Source: Tilletiaria anomala UBC 951
Taxonomy: Eukaryota; Basidiomycota; Exobasidiomycetes; Georgefischeriales; Tilletiariaceae
Assembly: GCF_000711695.1 (NCBI RefSeq)
Contig: NW_013546986.1
Location: forward strand, 1-64,000
DNA length: 64,000 nt
Direction of reading: 5' to 3'
Shown: positions 45,498 through 57,893 of the stretch, one piece after another
Numbering within the stretch: position 1 is the first letter of the stretch
Layout of the letters: each line of letters begins with the position of its first letter
The notes under the pieces: model-generated
Seen by the model: the letters and a program-made list of their open reading frames with translations, nothing else
Database searches by the model: none
Told to the model about the DNA's origin: nothing
Position numbers and translations under genes: made by a program

Positions 45498-47259
45498 AAA
45501 GACTTAGTTTCGGGATGCAAAGCAAAAGAGTACAGCACTCACCACACAGCCGCGACAACGTACTCGAAATGGACCGACGAGTCAGCCACCGTCCCGAGTC
45601 CGCACTTCTCCGAGTCCGTACGTCTGGAAGGTTGAAATGAACTGGACTTGGGTGTGCTTTGCGCCTTTGCTGGTGGTCCGAGCTGCAAAGATGTGTGAAA
45701 GGCCGTTTTCGTACCTGCGAGCGATGAATGCATGCAGGAATGGATGGATGGATGGATGGATGGATAGAGAAAGCAGCAGAAGAAATGCCTTCGGGCTTAG
45801 ATTGGGGGCGAAGGAGAATTGTTGCCAGAGTATAGGGGAGGCGGGATGGGAGAGAAAAGCTCCCGTTAGCCCTGTGATATGCTGAGCAAGCTCAAAGAGA
45901 GGTCAGTGAAATCATGCAGGTGAAAGCCAAATGAGGCGAGCCCGCGACTCAATACCTTGCGCAGCCGGATCATCAAACCGTCATTAACTCATATTAGTCA
46001 TGCTCGATCATCCACGTGTGGCATGTGACATCGCAAAGCAGAATGATTCATCGGCGTTCATAGGCCTAAAAGCGCTGCTAATGAGAGAATGAGGGATCAG
46101 TGCATTGTTCTACGCGCTTCGGTATACACGCATTGGCCGCTTCAATTCTTCCGGCCCTGTCAGAATAGTAGAGCGGAGAGACAGCTGTTCACTTGGCCCT
46201 CGGTGGTCATTGCGTTGGCCTGTGCGCTGCCCGCAGGCTGCGTTGTCCATTCGGGCGCATCGATCGCCTTTTGATTAGGTCGAGGAAGCAAATAGACAGA
46301 TGAGCGCTGAGCGAGGGTCTCTCGCCTGCTGGCCAAAAGGTCAAAAGTGTGCACGAGCCACCTCTAGGGGTCCTATGAGAGGTCAAGATTGTTGGTGCAT
46401 TTGCATCGACTCTTTGAGTCCGTGTCGTCCCTTTGCAATCCACAAAGCCCTGCCCAAAAAATAGAAACCCCAACCGGGAGTGGCTTTGCTTGCCGTCCAT
46501 CGCCACCACAGCCCCTCGTCAGTGAAACGTCCCGCTGGGCAGACCATTGTGGCTTGTCTTGGATAGAGCCGCTCGGGACCATTTCTGCTTGCCCGCTGCT
46601 ACGCTTGATGCGGGCCGCTGCCCTCCAGAGCTGTCAAAGTCACATTATGAATTCAAGCCCACGTCCGTCTCACACTTGTTTTGCGATCGGGAATGTTTGG
46701 TTTCATCTGTCAAATGCGGCAGTGGGGGTGCGTGTCAGCGGCAAGCCAAGCTCAAGCAGGCCGAGAGTTGAGGGGCTGCGGCAACAATAAAATAGCTAAA
46801 TGAAAAAGGGTCTCGGCTGCGGCAGCGCCCCAGCTGTCTGGGGAGAAAACAGTCGAGGATCGGATTGCATGAAGGCGTAGAAGCTCGTAGAACATGACCT
46901 TGTCACGTGTGGCCTATGCGCATATACAGCACAGAAAGAGCCCGAGAAAGCTCAGACTATCGAGATTCGAGCGGCGAGACAAATGAAAGCCTCCCAGCAC
47001 TCTCAACTCCGCAGCCTCAACTTGTCTGGTCACGCGAAGATCCTTGTGCCATAGCGTATCCCTTCCCCGCCTTGCATGCCTTCTGACTCCCAACGCATGT
47101 GCACGATTTGGGTCCACCACATAGCGTGAGGACCACCTTCGAGTAGGATGGAATGCACCTGGTGCCCAAAGTGTGCTCTCGAACCCTTGTGTGCACGCCG
47201 AAAAATAATCTAGCCAGCTCCTGCTTTCCATCTTCTCTTCTATTGCACCACCAAGAACC
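45498..47259. other. Spacer of 1.8 kb with a (TGGA)6 microsatellite
   Basis: Six TGGA units lie at 45741-45764. The rest contains only short frames without family resemblance; the 264-codon frame at 46914-47708 overlaps thioredoxin reductase out of frame and is discounted. The left part holds the promoter of the low-complexity gene, the right part the 3' flank of thioredoxin reductase. Confidence 0.5.
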
Positions 47260-48774
47260 TCAAACCTTGTCCGTCCCAAGGTAGTGGTTGGCCGCCGCGA
47301 CCTGCTCGGGCGCGACCTCCTCCTCCTCGGCGAGTAGCCTCTCCGCCTCAAGTGCGGCGATGCAGCCGCTCCCAGCTGATGTGATCGCCTGCCGGTACTT
47401 TTTGTCCTGCACGTCGCCCGCAGCAAAGACGCCCTTAACGCTCGTCTGTGCCGTTCCCGGGACCGTGACAATGTACCCGTCCTCGTCGCAGTCGACCTGG
47501 CCCTTGACCAGGCCCGTCGCAGGCACGTGGCCGATTGCGTAGAACAGCCCGTTGACGTCCAAGTCCTTCTCCTCGCCGCTCTTGTTGTTCTTGATCCGCA
47601 GCGCGCGCAGCAGGTCGCCATCCCCCTTCGCCTCGAGTGCCTCTGTGTTGAACAGCACAGTGACCTTGGGGTGGTTGAGCAGCCGCTTCGCCATGATCTT
47701 CGACGCACGCAGCTCGTCTCGCCGCACGAGCACGTACACGTGCGAGCCGTACTTGGTTAGATATGTCGCCTCTTCCGCTGCGCTGTCGCCGCCGCCGATG
47801 ACTGCCAGTGGCTTATTGCGGAAAATGGGCACTGCGCCATCGCATACTGCGCACGCACTGATACCCGATTGCCAGTATGTGCTGGACCAATGAACGATTG
47901 CCTCGTCAGCCCTAAAACATCGCATAAAACGCAATTCATGCCAACTCACTCCTCGCCAGGAATAGCCATGCGCTTCGCGCTCGCACCAGTCGCCATGATG
48001 ATCGTGTCTGCTAGCTCAGCAGCCTCGGGGTTGTTCTCATTCCCTTCACGCCAGAACTTGAACGGCCGCTGCGAGAGATTGAGCTTGCTGATCGTTTCGG
48101 TAAAGATAGTCGTGCCGAATCGCTCGCTCTGCGCACGGAACTTGTCCATAATCTCCGGCCCTCGGATGCCTTCTGGGAAACCGGGAAAGTTCTCCACATC
48201 TGTCGTCGTGGTCAGCTGGCCACCAGGTGCGAGGCCGTTCGCGAGCATGCCTTCGAATAGCACTGGCTCGAGATTGGCACGCGCAAGGTAGATCGCCGCA
48301 GTATGTCCAGCTACAAGTCAAGGAGATGTGCGTTATCAGCGCTTTGTGATCCATAATAATATGTCCAGAGCATTCCGCTTCACTACACCCACCAGGACCA
48401 GAGCCAATGATGACGACCTTGTACCGTTTTGGCTGCTCAGCAGCGCTTCTGTTCGGTACTGGCGCCATTTTATCTGCTGCTGTGTCTTTACTCTCAATAG
48501 CGACGTTCGAATCGGTCGAGTAGGAGACTGCGATCGCCGTGGAAAACAGTGCAACAGGAGCCGCTGGCGATGTACGATGCTGTCTCTTTGTACCTGAAAG
48601 TGGTGGCCGAGAAGCACGACTGTTGGTGCTAATAAGGCGTTGATGCTGCTGCGCGAACAAGGCTGGCCTCTCGGAACCCTGCTGTGTGATCAACAATAGT
48701 GCGGGTACGTTGGACTGAGAGGGGGTCGGTAACGTAACGCGCTGTCTAATTGCCAATGACAGTCGGCCAAGCAT
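47260..48774 (-). CDS. TRR1: Thioredoxin reductase (low molecular weight, NADPH)
   Basis: Exons 48774-48393, 48310-47950 and 47881-47260 join in frame (introns of 82 and 68 nt) to 454 residues. The FAD-binding start [20 protein letters not shown], the [17 protein letters not shown] block, the redox centre CAVCDG (Cys258 and Cys261 in the long form), the NADPH site [13 protein letters not shown] and the late FAD motif [20 protein letters not shown] are all present. The enzyme reduces thioredoxin with NADPH. The first 102 residues are rich in R, S, Q and T and nearly free of acids at the start ([16 protein letters not shown]), as in a mitochondrial presequence. An in-frame ATG at 48468 ([12 protein letters not shown]) begins the 352-residue form typical of cytosolic fungal enzymes. 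Two starts could supply both compartments. Confidence 0.94.
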
Positions 48775-49732
48775 CCACGATAAGATGCTACTTCACAAAC
48801 GTCCGACCCTTGTATACGGAGAGCGGCCCGATGTGCATGAACTTGAGATTGAAAATGGTAGAACGATGTCGCAATGGGGGGACAGAAGCAGTTGGAGATG
48901 GGGAGAAGCTGTTACTTTCATCCTATGGTATCATGGAAGCAGTCTTGCCGCTCGCAGCTCCCCGGGCGCGAGAAGCCGAACGCCGGAGATCAAAGAGTTG
49001 ATTGGTTTTACATGTGCCCTCAGTTGTCAATGACCCGTATCTCCGTTGGGGCCTCAGGGGGCGTAAGCTGCAAGCAGCGCTCCCATATACATATACACTC
49101 GATACATAATCGATACCCCCAAGCTGGTTCCTTTATTGGTCAAATGCAGCATCATCGAAGCAACTTCCGCAACTTGCTCTGTCTCCCTAGCGACGTCGCC
49201 CCTTCATCTGTACCCTGGAAGACGGATAACGCGAGTTCGTATAGGTAGCTGAATTCCAGTATGCTCGAGCAGAAGGCACAATTTACTGTTGCGCGATGAT
49301 GCGGAACGCCGTTGTCACGACTGCCTCCCCCACCACCTTGAACTGCGAAAGCTCTGTCTAGTTTGATCAGCAGTGTTGAACAACGCAATGGAATCGAGCT
49401 TGGCATTACTCTGATCTTTAACCAGACATCTTCCTCAACACAGCATGTGCCACAGAATGTGACTATGTGCATATTGAGTAGGAACGAGCGAGTACTGCCC
49501 AAAGGAAGTGTGTAATACCGTGATCCGTGACCTATGATACAGGATGCAGCGCCAATATGTCTGCATTTAGGCTCTGTGAGCGGGAAAGTGAGTGTCCAAG
49601 ATGGGACTGATACTTGCGGTATAGTCGTTAAGGTCTAGGGTGGTTGCGCGGACTGCGACAGCCAACTGGGGGAGCGAAGAGCACGCATCGTCCTGCCAGT
49701 TTCGAGCGATGTTCGCAACTCGCACAGGCGAC
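48775..49732. other. Upstream region of thioredoxin reductase, no gene seen
   Basis: About 960 bases between the thioredoxin reductase ATG and the last exon of the MGNC gene. Frames are short and unconvincing. An alternating CATATACATATAC stretch lies near 49085. Confidence 0.45.
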
Positions 49733-50137
49733 TCAGTCCCACTGGGAGGCACAACCTCGACATCAGAAACAGTTGCGATGATACCGGTAGCATCTGCGGC
49801 AAGGAGAAGCCGTGGACGATAAACTCACCACGACGCGTTCCGGCATCTTGTTAGCGTCATCTTTCCCCGCGCCACTAGCGCTCGTCCCGCCGCTCGCCTG
49901 CTCATTGGCCAATTTACGGCTGAGCTCGCCCTGCGCTTTTCCCTTGCCTGCACCACGGTTGGCAGCGGCTGCGGCGCGCGCCTCGGCGGCTTTTGCGCGT
50001 GCTTCGCGTTGGTCGCCTGCCGATAGTTGCGCTGACGTTGCCGCTGAAGTTGATGCGCCGCCGCCGTGGCCACCCCCTGAAGTTGAGTCTGATAGGTGGT
50101 GGCCACCTTTTGGACGACTTGAAAGACAGTTGCCCAT
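49733..50137 (-). CDS. Small N-myristoylated alanine-rich protein (MGNC...VVWD)
   Basis: Exon 1 (50137-49829) encodes MGNCLSSRPKGGHH and an Ala/Gly/Ser-rich, lysine- and arginine-containing body (REARAKAAEARAAAA, ELSRKLANEQ). The frame then runs into a GTGAGT donor. A CCTCCCAG acceptor at 49742 leaves a 9-nt last exon (49741-49733) that reads W-D-stop, giving ERVVWD, an ending I recall from small fungal proteins of this kind. The product is 104 or 105 residues. Gly2 fits N-myristoylation and Cys4 fits palmitoylation, so it should sit on the inner face of the plasma or vacuolar membrane. The function is not known to me. Without this intron the frame would add an unrelated cysteine/arginine-rich tail. 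Confidence 0.72.
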
Positions 50138-50841
50138 TGCCGTTTGGAAATGCGGACCAGTGATAGTTAGATGCTTGGATTGATGCTGGGCGGAAGGGAA
50201 GCGCCTGTCCAGGTCGCAGTGGGGAGCTTGTGAAACTCTTTTCGTCCCCGATGCAACGGCGTATCATGCTCTCTGGAGGCAGGCACGCACATGAATTGCT
50301 GGTCACAACCTCGCGCGGGCTGCATTTGCTTTGTCTGTTTTGTACATCGCACCTCATCATCAGGAGGTATTAGTTGCGGTGGGCGAGAGAATCATGGAGA
50401 CTGAACAGACATCATACTCATCGGCGCCTCTCGGTGGCGAGCTCGGCTCCAACTTGCACATCCATTGTCTCGTGCGTATCCACATCAAGATGCGGTGCAA
50501 ACCATTTTGTAACGCCCTGTTCAAATGCAGCGAAGGTGAGAGAGGCGGGTGACTGTTGACGTGGCACTGCAGCGCATACGCCACACAGGCACTTATTTTT
50601 TGACTGATGGACCGCCTGCGTCCCATCCCAGCAACCCATCGTTTTTGGATGGCGGCCATCAATCGAAATTCGTCTTCACCCTCATATTTATTACTTTCAT
50701 CTCCGCTCAAATATTTATATCTTTCCTCCAGGTATCTCACGGTGAGCCAGCGTCCACATCACCAGCCAGGAAGTGTTGATAGAGCACTATCACCCTTCGA
50801 GTTGACCCTCACGCACGTACAATTCCAGTCCTGTCGTCACC
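50138..50841. promoter_or_regulatory. Divergent upstream region of the MGNC gene and the symporter
   Basis: Seven hundred bases between the two start codons. An AT-rich stretch (about 50680-50730, with AAATATTTATATC) lies some 120-150 bases before the symporter ATG and could serve as its TATA region. Confidence 0.4.
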
Positions 50842-53800
50842 ATGCTCGATGTGACCCCGGCCAACGCCCTGGTCTACACGACGCTATGCGGCTTCATGCT
50901 AGTCGGCCTCTACGCCGGCTGGCATGTCAAGAGCAAGTCCGACTTTATCAGCGGTATTCGAACGCAGACCAGTGAGCCCTCGTCAGCCTTCGTGCAATGG
51001 CTGCTACCGGAACGTGGGTGTCGCTGATCACAACGACGTCAAATTATCATCCATCTAATCTAGTCTTTCCACTTACGCTCAACTGGATCGCTTCGAGTTA
51101 GTGGATCCGCCGTCCGTCTATTTTTCTACAACAAGCAAGCAACCTTCAGCAGCGAAGTAGCTCCATCATGCCCTCACCATACTCCACTAGTATGCAGTGG
51201 GACGCGATGATCACGGTTCGTATTACTTTCGCTCACCCTCGTCTACGCCAGCACCCGGTTTGCATTCATTTGCATTCCTTTGTACAACGTCTTCGACCCT
51301 TCTCACCTTCTCCTTTCATCACTCCGACCGAGTGACATGTCAAATCAAAGTCCAAGCCCAAGTCCAGCTCGATGCTGTCACCGTGTCGGCTCCTCCAACT
51401 CTGCACCTTCCAGCCTGCAACTTCGATTTGCTCTCGGCCTTCTATTCCACTGTCATTCCCTCGATTGCACCCGACCATTCTTTCCAATTTCCACCTGGCC
51501 ACCCTCGCAACCTCACTCTCAAGCAGACTTATTCGCTCATTTGCTAAGCACTCGCCGCGCTCCACTTCCCATCCTTGCATCTTTCCTTTTTCTTGATTCC
51601 TTCTTCTAGCGTTGACCGAACCCCGAGTGCAGCAATCGTATTGAACAGGGAGTAGGGATAAGGGGCTAGCAGGGTACTTTTGATCACCTGGCTCCAGGCA
51701 GGACAAAAGAGGGCTCGGAAAACGGCGGGTCGAGTTGTTCATAGGGTCGGGTGGATATGGATATGCGCATAAGGAGCGGCATCGCTACGAAGGAGGGAAC
51801 AAAGAAGAGAGGGTGTGGAGGGAATGCACGGTCGAGGTAGAGATGAATTGGGTCGAGTGAAGAGACGAAGGAGAGGCTACGAGCAAAGCGAACAGAAAGC
51901 ACGCAAAAGAGCGAATGTCAGATCTAGAGGTCAAGGCTTGGAGGACGCAAGTTGGCGGTCGACTTTGGCTGTCGGCCTAGGCTTTGCTTCTTGCACTACC
52001 TCGGGACACCAATCCTAACGTTGCGACGAAAGGAGAAGGGGGAGATACAGGGAATATTAAAGACAGCGTACGGGTGCCCATGCGTTGATTCCCATCATCA
52101 CTCTGGGCCATCGTTCATCTTTTGCTGTGCAATTGAAAACGACAGATGGCCCTGATCTTGGGACATCGTTCAAAGACGTCGCAGGGCTGAGAACACACCG
52201 TCATCGCAGTTTCTCGTTGTTCTGCTCCCTTTCGCTGATGTTGTAGAGATGCACGCTAGGGAATGGGGAGCAGGACGCGAAAACATGTCGATCATGACCT
52301 GATCGAGTTAATGCTCGCGAAGGGAACGCTGCTATGCTTTTTGCTTTTTGCTTTTTCTCGCTTAACCCTTCAAATCGTGGCTACCTGCCATCTCTCATCA
52401 TTCCCACTCCATTTCTCCTCTATGCTCTTCTCCCTTCCTTTATTTTTCCTTTCCATTCTCTTCCATGTTCTCTTGTCGACATTTTTTTGTTCACCGCCAC
52501 CGTGCAATTCAAGCTAACGCCGCCTCTTCCCGATCGATGAAACAGACATGTCGTCCTCCCTCCTCTTTGGGTACCCGCAACTTGCCGTCATTCCTAACGC
52601 CGGTATCCTGGGCCTCGCCGCATACTCCTTCGCCACCATCGCACCCCTGTGGGTGTTCGCCTTCCTCGGACCACAGATTCGCAAGCTTGTGAGTGGAACG
52701 AGTGAAAGAATGTGGCTCGGTGGACCCTAATGCTTACTGGACACCGGCTGCATGACAGGCTCCGGAAGGATTCACACTTTCGCAGTACATTCGAGTGCGT
52801 TTTGGCTGGCCACTAGGTGTCCTTGCAGCAGTCGTCGTGAGTGTCGCCGTATCCGGGTTCGACAAAGAAAACTGGCTCAAACTTGTCCCTTTCGTCCTTG
52901 GGGTCAGTTCGTCGGCTTCATGCTCTGCTTCATGATCGTTGAGCTCAACACATACGGCAGCGTCGTGAGCCTGCTCGGTGGAGTGAACCCTACCATTGCC
53001 GCCTTAACCGTTGCGATCACCACGACGATCTACACCGCCTACGGAGGCTTTAAGGCCAGTCTGTGGACCGACAACGTTAACGCTATCATCATTTCCATCT
53101 TTATCATTCTTGCCGCTATTGCAACAGGTGTAAAGATCAAGATCGACCCCTCCCGCATCGAATCGAGTGGCCTGCTCAAGCCGCAGCGCCTTGGTGGAGA
53201 ATTGTGGTACATTCTCACAGTCGCTATTGTCTTTTCGCAAATGTTTAACCAGGGCTTCTGGCAGCGCGCCTTCGCTTCCAAGAACGACCGCACCCTCTAT
53301 TGGTCTGTCGGGCTCGCGACGGTGCCGCTTTTCGCCATCTGCTTCCTCGTCGGCATGACCGGACCGCTCGCTTGGTGGTCTGGACTCTTTGACGGCCCAA
53401 CAGCCGAGGACGACGGCTCACAAACGTTCTTCTACGTTCTTGCCACTTTGCCAAAGTTGGTCCAGGGGGTCATCCTCGTCCTTGCCGGCGCGCTCTCGTC
53501 GAGTGCGTACGATACGCTGCAGTCGGCGCAGATCTCCACCATCGAGAACGATGTCTTACTCGGGCGTGCCAACATTTGGATCTGCCGCGCTATCCTCATC
53601 TGCCTCAACATCCCTGCTGTCGTCCTGGCCGTCAAGAACGTCAATATTCTCCAGGTCTTCCTCGTCGCCGACGTGCTGGCAGTCGCAATCCTTCCGCCTG
53701 TCTTCCTCGGCCTCATCCCGCAGCTATGGTTCCTCGACGGCTTCGACGCCTTCATTGGCGCCGCCGGAGGTTTCTTCAGCATTTTCTTGGCTGGCCTGAT

Positions 53801-54261
53801 GATCTATGGCAACGCAGACGAGGCAGGTGCTCTTATCACTCTCCCGCAAGGTCTCTATATCGATGACAACTCTGTGGTATGTGATGAGACCGCAAGCTTT
53901 GGGCCGCTCGATCTGCCCGCTGACCAGCTGGACTAACGATTCCTCTTACATGCCCTCACAGCTCGCCGTATTCTTCGCTGCCCCAATCGGCTCTATTGTC
54001 TTTACCTTTGTCGCCTTCCTCGCCCGCGCTGGCGCGATGTGGGCCTTCTGCCGCTTCACCGGCCACGAGTACACCGTCTTCCACAAGCGCCACTTCGATA
54101 CTTCCGCCTTCGCCTTGCCGGAAGACCGACCGGCTGGATTCCACAGTATTCACGGCACCGGCAGTCCGGATGATCGACGCAAGCTCAGCGATGAGGATTC
54201 GAAGGGGGCAGCTGAGGTAGAGACTGCCACCGAAACTGAGATCGAGTCCAAGCGTCACTGA
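50842..54261 (+). CDS. Sodium:solute symporter family transporter
   Basis: Exons 50842-50971, 51064-51096, 52546-52688, 52759-52836, 52908-53876 and 53962-54261 join in frame to 550 residues. Family blocks are VYTTLCGFMLVGLYAGW, FPLTLNWIAS joined to SSLLFGYPQLAVIPNAGI, WVFAFLGPQIRKLAPEGF, FVGFMLCFMIVELNTYGSVV, YTAYGGFKASLWTDNVNAII and AGALSSSAYDTLQSAQIS, all typical of the SSS (SLC5-like) superfamily to which fungal urea transporter DUR3 belongs. Around 13 membrane helices are expected; the C-terminal 70 residues are a charged cytosolic tail. The substrate is not clear, since it is shorter than typical DUR3. Intron 2 is about 1.45 kb, twenty times the local norm, while the other four are 70-92 nt. 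The gene is convergent with the M28 peptidase gene, 184 bases apart. Confidence 0.87.
52320..52520 (+). promoter_or_regulatory. Pyrimidine-rich tract inside the long symporter intron, possible second promoter
   Basis: Near the 3' end of the 1,449-nt intron (51097-52545) the plus strand becomes strongly C/T-rich, with a thrice repeated GCTTTTT at about 52335-52355, and leads to exon 3, where an in-frame ATG (52548, MSSSLLFG) lies 2 bases inside. This looks like a fungal start-site region and could drive a form lacking the first 55 residues. The rest of the intron has no supported gene. Confidence 0.4.
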
Positions 54262-54445
54262 AAGCTCTGCCGCTGCCTCATGTAAGTCCCTTCGCTTTGG
54301 CTTGGCCAAGCATAATTCTTTCAACAGAGTCGTTGGGCTGCTGGTCAAATACATGTAACTATTATCTCCTCTTCCAAAATTCTATTCGCATTCCTGCAAG
54401 CGGAGCTCTCGAAGATGCATTTTTCTATCTCTTGCCACCCGGCTC

Positions 54446-56658
54446 TCAGAGATAGAATCCAGCGCGTGTAAGAAGCGTGGCGAGGACGACACGCGTAGTA
54501 GCCTGAAGCTGCGCGTAGTCGTACCCTTTCCTGCGGGAGTAATCGCCAGACTATGCCGGAAGGAAAATGAATAATGTAAACACTCATCAGCACCGTTGTT
54601 AGGACGCAGATGCCGAGTAGGTCGAGTCGACTTACGTTGTGGTACATTGGGTCCGCGATGGCGTTGTTCCGCTCAAAGACCCAGGTGGATGGGTAATCGC
54701 GCGACCAGAAGCTCTGGTGGTCACTCTATTTCAAGCGAGATACCATCAAGACAAAGCGTGAGCCCATGTCCAGGACGTTGTGGACGAGCCAGACAAAATC
54801 CACTCACGCAGCATGCAGGTGTGTACCCCACCACAATCTCTGGCACGTACACCTGCGCGATATCCATGACGTGCTTCGTGGCGGTCTTGGTATCATATCT
54901 ATCTGGAAAAGCCATTTGCATCGGTTCGCCCTCGACACGATAAGCGATCATGTCGATCTGCAACTGGAGGTGTACATGAACGTTGGCATCTTTGAGGTGT
55001 TGTGCGTACGCATCCGACCCAACGAGGCCTTGCTCTTCGCCCGAGAAGAAGATCAGCTGCACGGGCCGAGAAAAGCGGACCGACTTGGAGCCAAGGACTC
55101 GCCCGATGGAGAGCAGGGCAGACGTGCCGGAGCCGTCGTCGTCTGCACCTGGTGCGGTCACGTCTGCGGCGGTGGTCCAGAACGAGGAATCGTCAGCTGC
55201 AGCCTGCCAGACAGATCCTTACGCTGTGTCAATCGAGAAGACAGACACGTTCGAGTGGTGTACTATGCACCTGTCCACGGTGATAGATATTAAAACAAAT
55301 CGCCACTTCAAGCCAGCTTGACGCGCAGCATGATCATTCCACCCGTTCTTGACTGCCCGCGTTGGCTAAGATAAACGCCGTTCAACGTGCACACTTACTT
55401 CCAAATGTACCCCTGGAATCATAATGTGCCGATATAATGACCCTCGCATTCTCATCGCCGTCGTCGTCGTCTGCATTCGCATGTCCACGAGAGGCCGGAA
55501 TGTTGCACATGACGTTTGGCGCATAATATGTGTTGTACTCCCACAAGTGGCACTTGGCATCCGGCACGCTCAAAAGAGAGTTCTGCATCTCGTCTTCCGG
55601 GAGGTATCTGAGGCGTCAGACGCCAAGCATGGCCCGAAGGAAGTCTTCGGCGCTTGCTCACCTTTAATCCACCTCGCAGCGTTCCTAGCGCCGATTGTGG
55701 CACTGTGCCTTCCGTCCCATCCCCTGAAACGCGAGCTGGCTGCAAATTCGGTGCGTTGATCCTCGCCACTAACGACCTCGACAGTCTTCCTGATGCGCTC
55801 CTTGTTCAGCTCCTCGTCTTGCAGAATGAGCGAGATGAGCGGGTTGTATTTCACTTGTCCATAGTCCGGGCCATCATCCTGCTCAGCTGGAAAAATGCGC
55901 GAAGACTGCTGAGGCTTCAACGTTGAGACGTACGTGTCAAATGGCAAGTACTTGTCAATGTTCGCTGCTGCAATCTGTCCAGAAGGAGTGTTTGGCAAGG
56001 AGAGAATGGCATATTCCTTCCACAGTGATACGACCTTTGGCGTCAATTCGAGTCTGCCGTCCCCGCCGCGACCTTGCAACACGACTTGATTGCTGCTGCT
56101 ACCAGCTGCCGTGTTGGCATAGCTGAAATCCCCAGGTTTTTCGAAAAAAGGGATCTCATCTTGGACAAGCATAGAAGTTTTGCAAATCGGATTGCCTGGC
56201 GTTCGATCCGAGTCAACAGAGTTGGCAAGCCTGTGCGCCCAATCACACGGATCTTGTGCATTCAACGAGGCTTCCGTCGCAGTCTGCGACACGAAGAACA
56301 GCAATCCTTGTTTCTCGGAGGTAATATCTTCCGAAAGCGGCCTTCCACCGTCCAGAGTTTTCGTGTGCAAAGCGCATGCACCGTGAGCCTGCGATAAAGG
56401 TTTATAGGCGACCCAGGAGACCAGCTCCCGGCGCGCTGCGTCCCATGTCGGATATGTTCCCCACGATTCGAAGCATGCTGCATCAGCACCTTGAGCGGCA
56501 GCCGCATTCGAATCAACTTTCCTCCATGGCGCAAGCTGCACGCCGACTGGATCAGCGTTGCCAGGCTGAGCGTAAGGTTGGATCGGTTTGGCAGTGGCGA
56601 CTTTAGCGCCCAGGGCCATCAACAGCGCACTGGCGCCATAGCTGAGGATGTGCTGCAT
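54446..56658 (-). CDS. Secreted M28-family metallo-aminopeptidase
   Basis: Exons 56658-55662, 55593-55399, 55217-54808, 54725-54636 and 54550-54446 join in frame to 598 residues. The start MQHILSYGASALLMALGAKV reads as a signal peptide. The catalytic domain shows the two-zinc ligands in order: ISAHYDSRG (His), APGADDDGSGTSALL (Asp), FFSGEEQGLVGS (catalytic Glu), LQIDMIAY (Asp) and SDHQSFW (His). Relatives are fungal extracellular or vacuolar leucine-type aminopeptidases that trim peptides from the N-terminus. About 320 residues precede the catalytic domain, longer than the usual propeptide. The exon 2-3 acceptor (at 55218, GTAAG) is the only in-frame choice I found, but is weak; the others are standard. 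An ATG upstream of 56658 would spoil the signal peptide. Confidence 0.85.
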
Positions 56659-57893
56659 GACGCCAATCCGGAGTTCTTGTTCTAATACTGGGCAGACATA
56701 TGAATACCAAGTAAGGCAGCCTTGTTGCAGCACCGAGCTTCCTGCTGCGTATGTAGAATCGGATGGTAAAGTCATGAGTCAGGGATTAACTGCATGGCCT
56801 CCAGCACAACCCCATCTGCCTGATGGCATCGTCGCCGCGCAAGTTGGGAGCAGATTCGAGTGATATTGATATTGTACGGGTCCCCCACATGCAAAATCCC
56901 CGGATCACCATAAGCCTTCCCCCAATGCGGTAATTGCAATCATGTATGCATTAAACATCCTGCTTGAGAGACTGACGGAGCTTGAGCGACCTCAAGTCCT
57001 TCGCTTGAAACCTTTTCTACTTTGCACTTCGTAGTCAACGTCCTTTCTGACATTTGTCGAACGACATAGGGCTCTCTTTCAACCGTGCATTCGACCCTGT
57101 TCGACCGTGAGGGACATTTATTGAGAAAAGCACAGTGGGAAAGCAGGTGCAATGTCGTTCGGCCGGCCGCCAGGTTTTTCCGCCTTCACCGTCTCGCCGC
57201 CAGACCGAGGGTCATTCCCTTTGGACCATGATGGTAAGTAGAACCTTTCCAGCAATGTGGTTTTAAGGTTGTGATTCCCAGCCGTAAGCGAAGAACATGA
57301 GCCTTTCTGCAAGCCGCCATTTCACGGTATTCACTCTTGCTGTGAGACCGTACATTCTTGCTGACCGACTCTTCACTTCGACCCACCTGAAATAAAGGCG
57401 AATGCAAAGAAGCTATGAAAGCGTACATGTCCTGCATGAAGGCCAATGCGAATCACAATGGCAAATGCCGTGTTCTCTCAAAGCAGTATCTTCAATGCCG
57501 GATGGACCAGTGAGTGTGCGATAGCTAAGCCTCTCGAACTGGCGATGCGAGATTGTGGTCTTCAGGGTGTTCCTACGACTTGCAGACCTTGCACTAGAAT
57601 GAAGACCTTCTGATGGAAACTTGATGGAAACCCACTTTTTTGCACGCAGCGGCCTGATGGAGAAAGACGACATGAAGAATTTGGGGTATCAAGGAGATGA
57701 GGATACACAGCCGTCGTCGGCAACAGGGACTTCGAGTACTGGTACGCAACAGCAAAGTAATGCGAAGCAAATATGACCGTGATGGAAATGCGCGCGAGAT
57801 GCCAAGGGGCGTCTTCCCAAATACGTCTGGTGTCTATTGACGTATAGTGCAGATAGATATACACTCAATTTTAGATCGTCTTGGTCGGGCAGT
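56659..57893. other. Upstream region of the M28 gene, no gene seen
   Basis: Frames of 60-100 codons overlap on both strands and resemble nothing known. The stretch separates the peptidase start from the BRR2 stop on the same strand. Confidence 0.45.

Noticed and set aside
46914-47708. Minus-strand frame of 264 codons, arginine-rich
   Set aside because: It overlaps thioredoxin reductase in a different frame; its arginine/serine richness is what the GC-rich codon use of the real gene produces when shifted.
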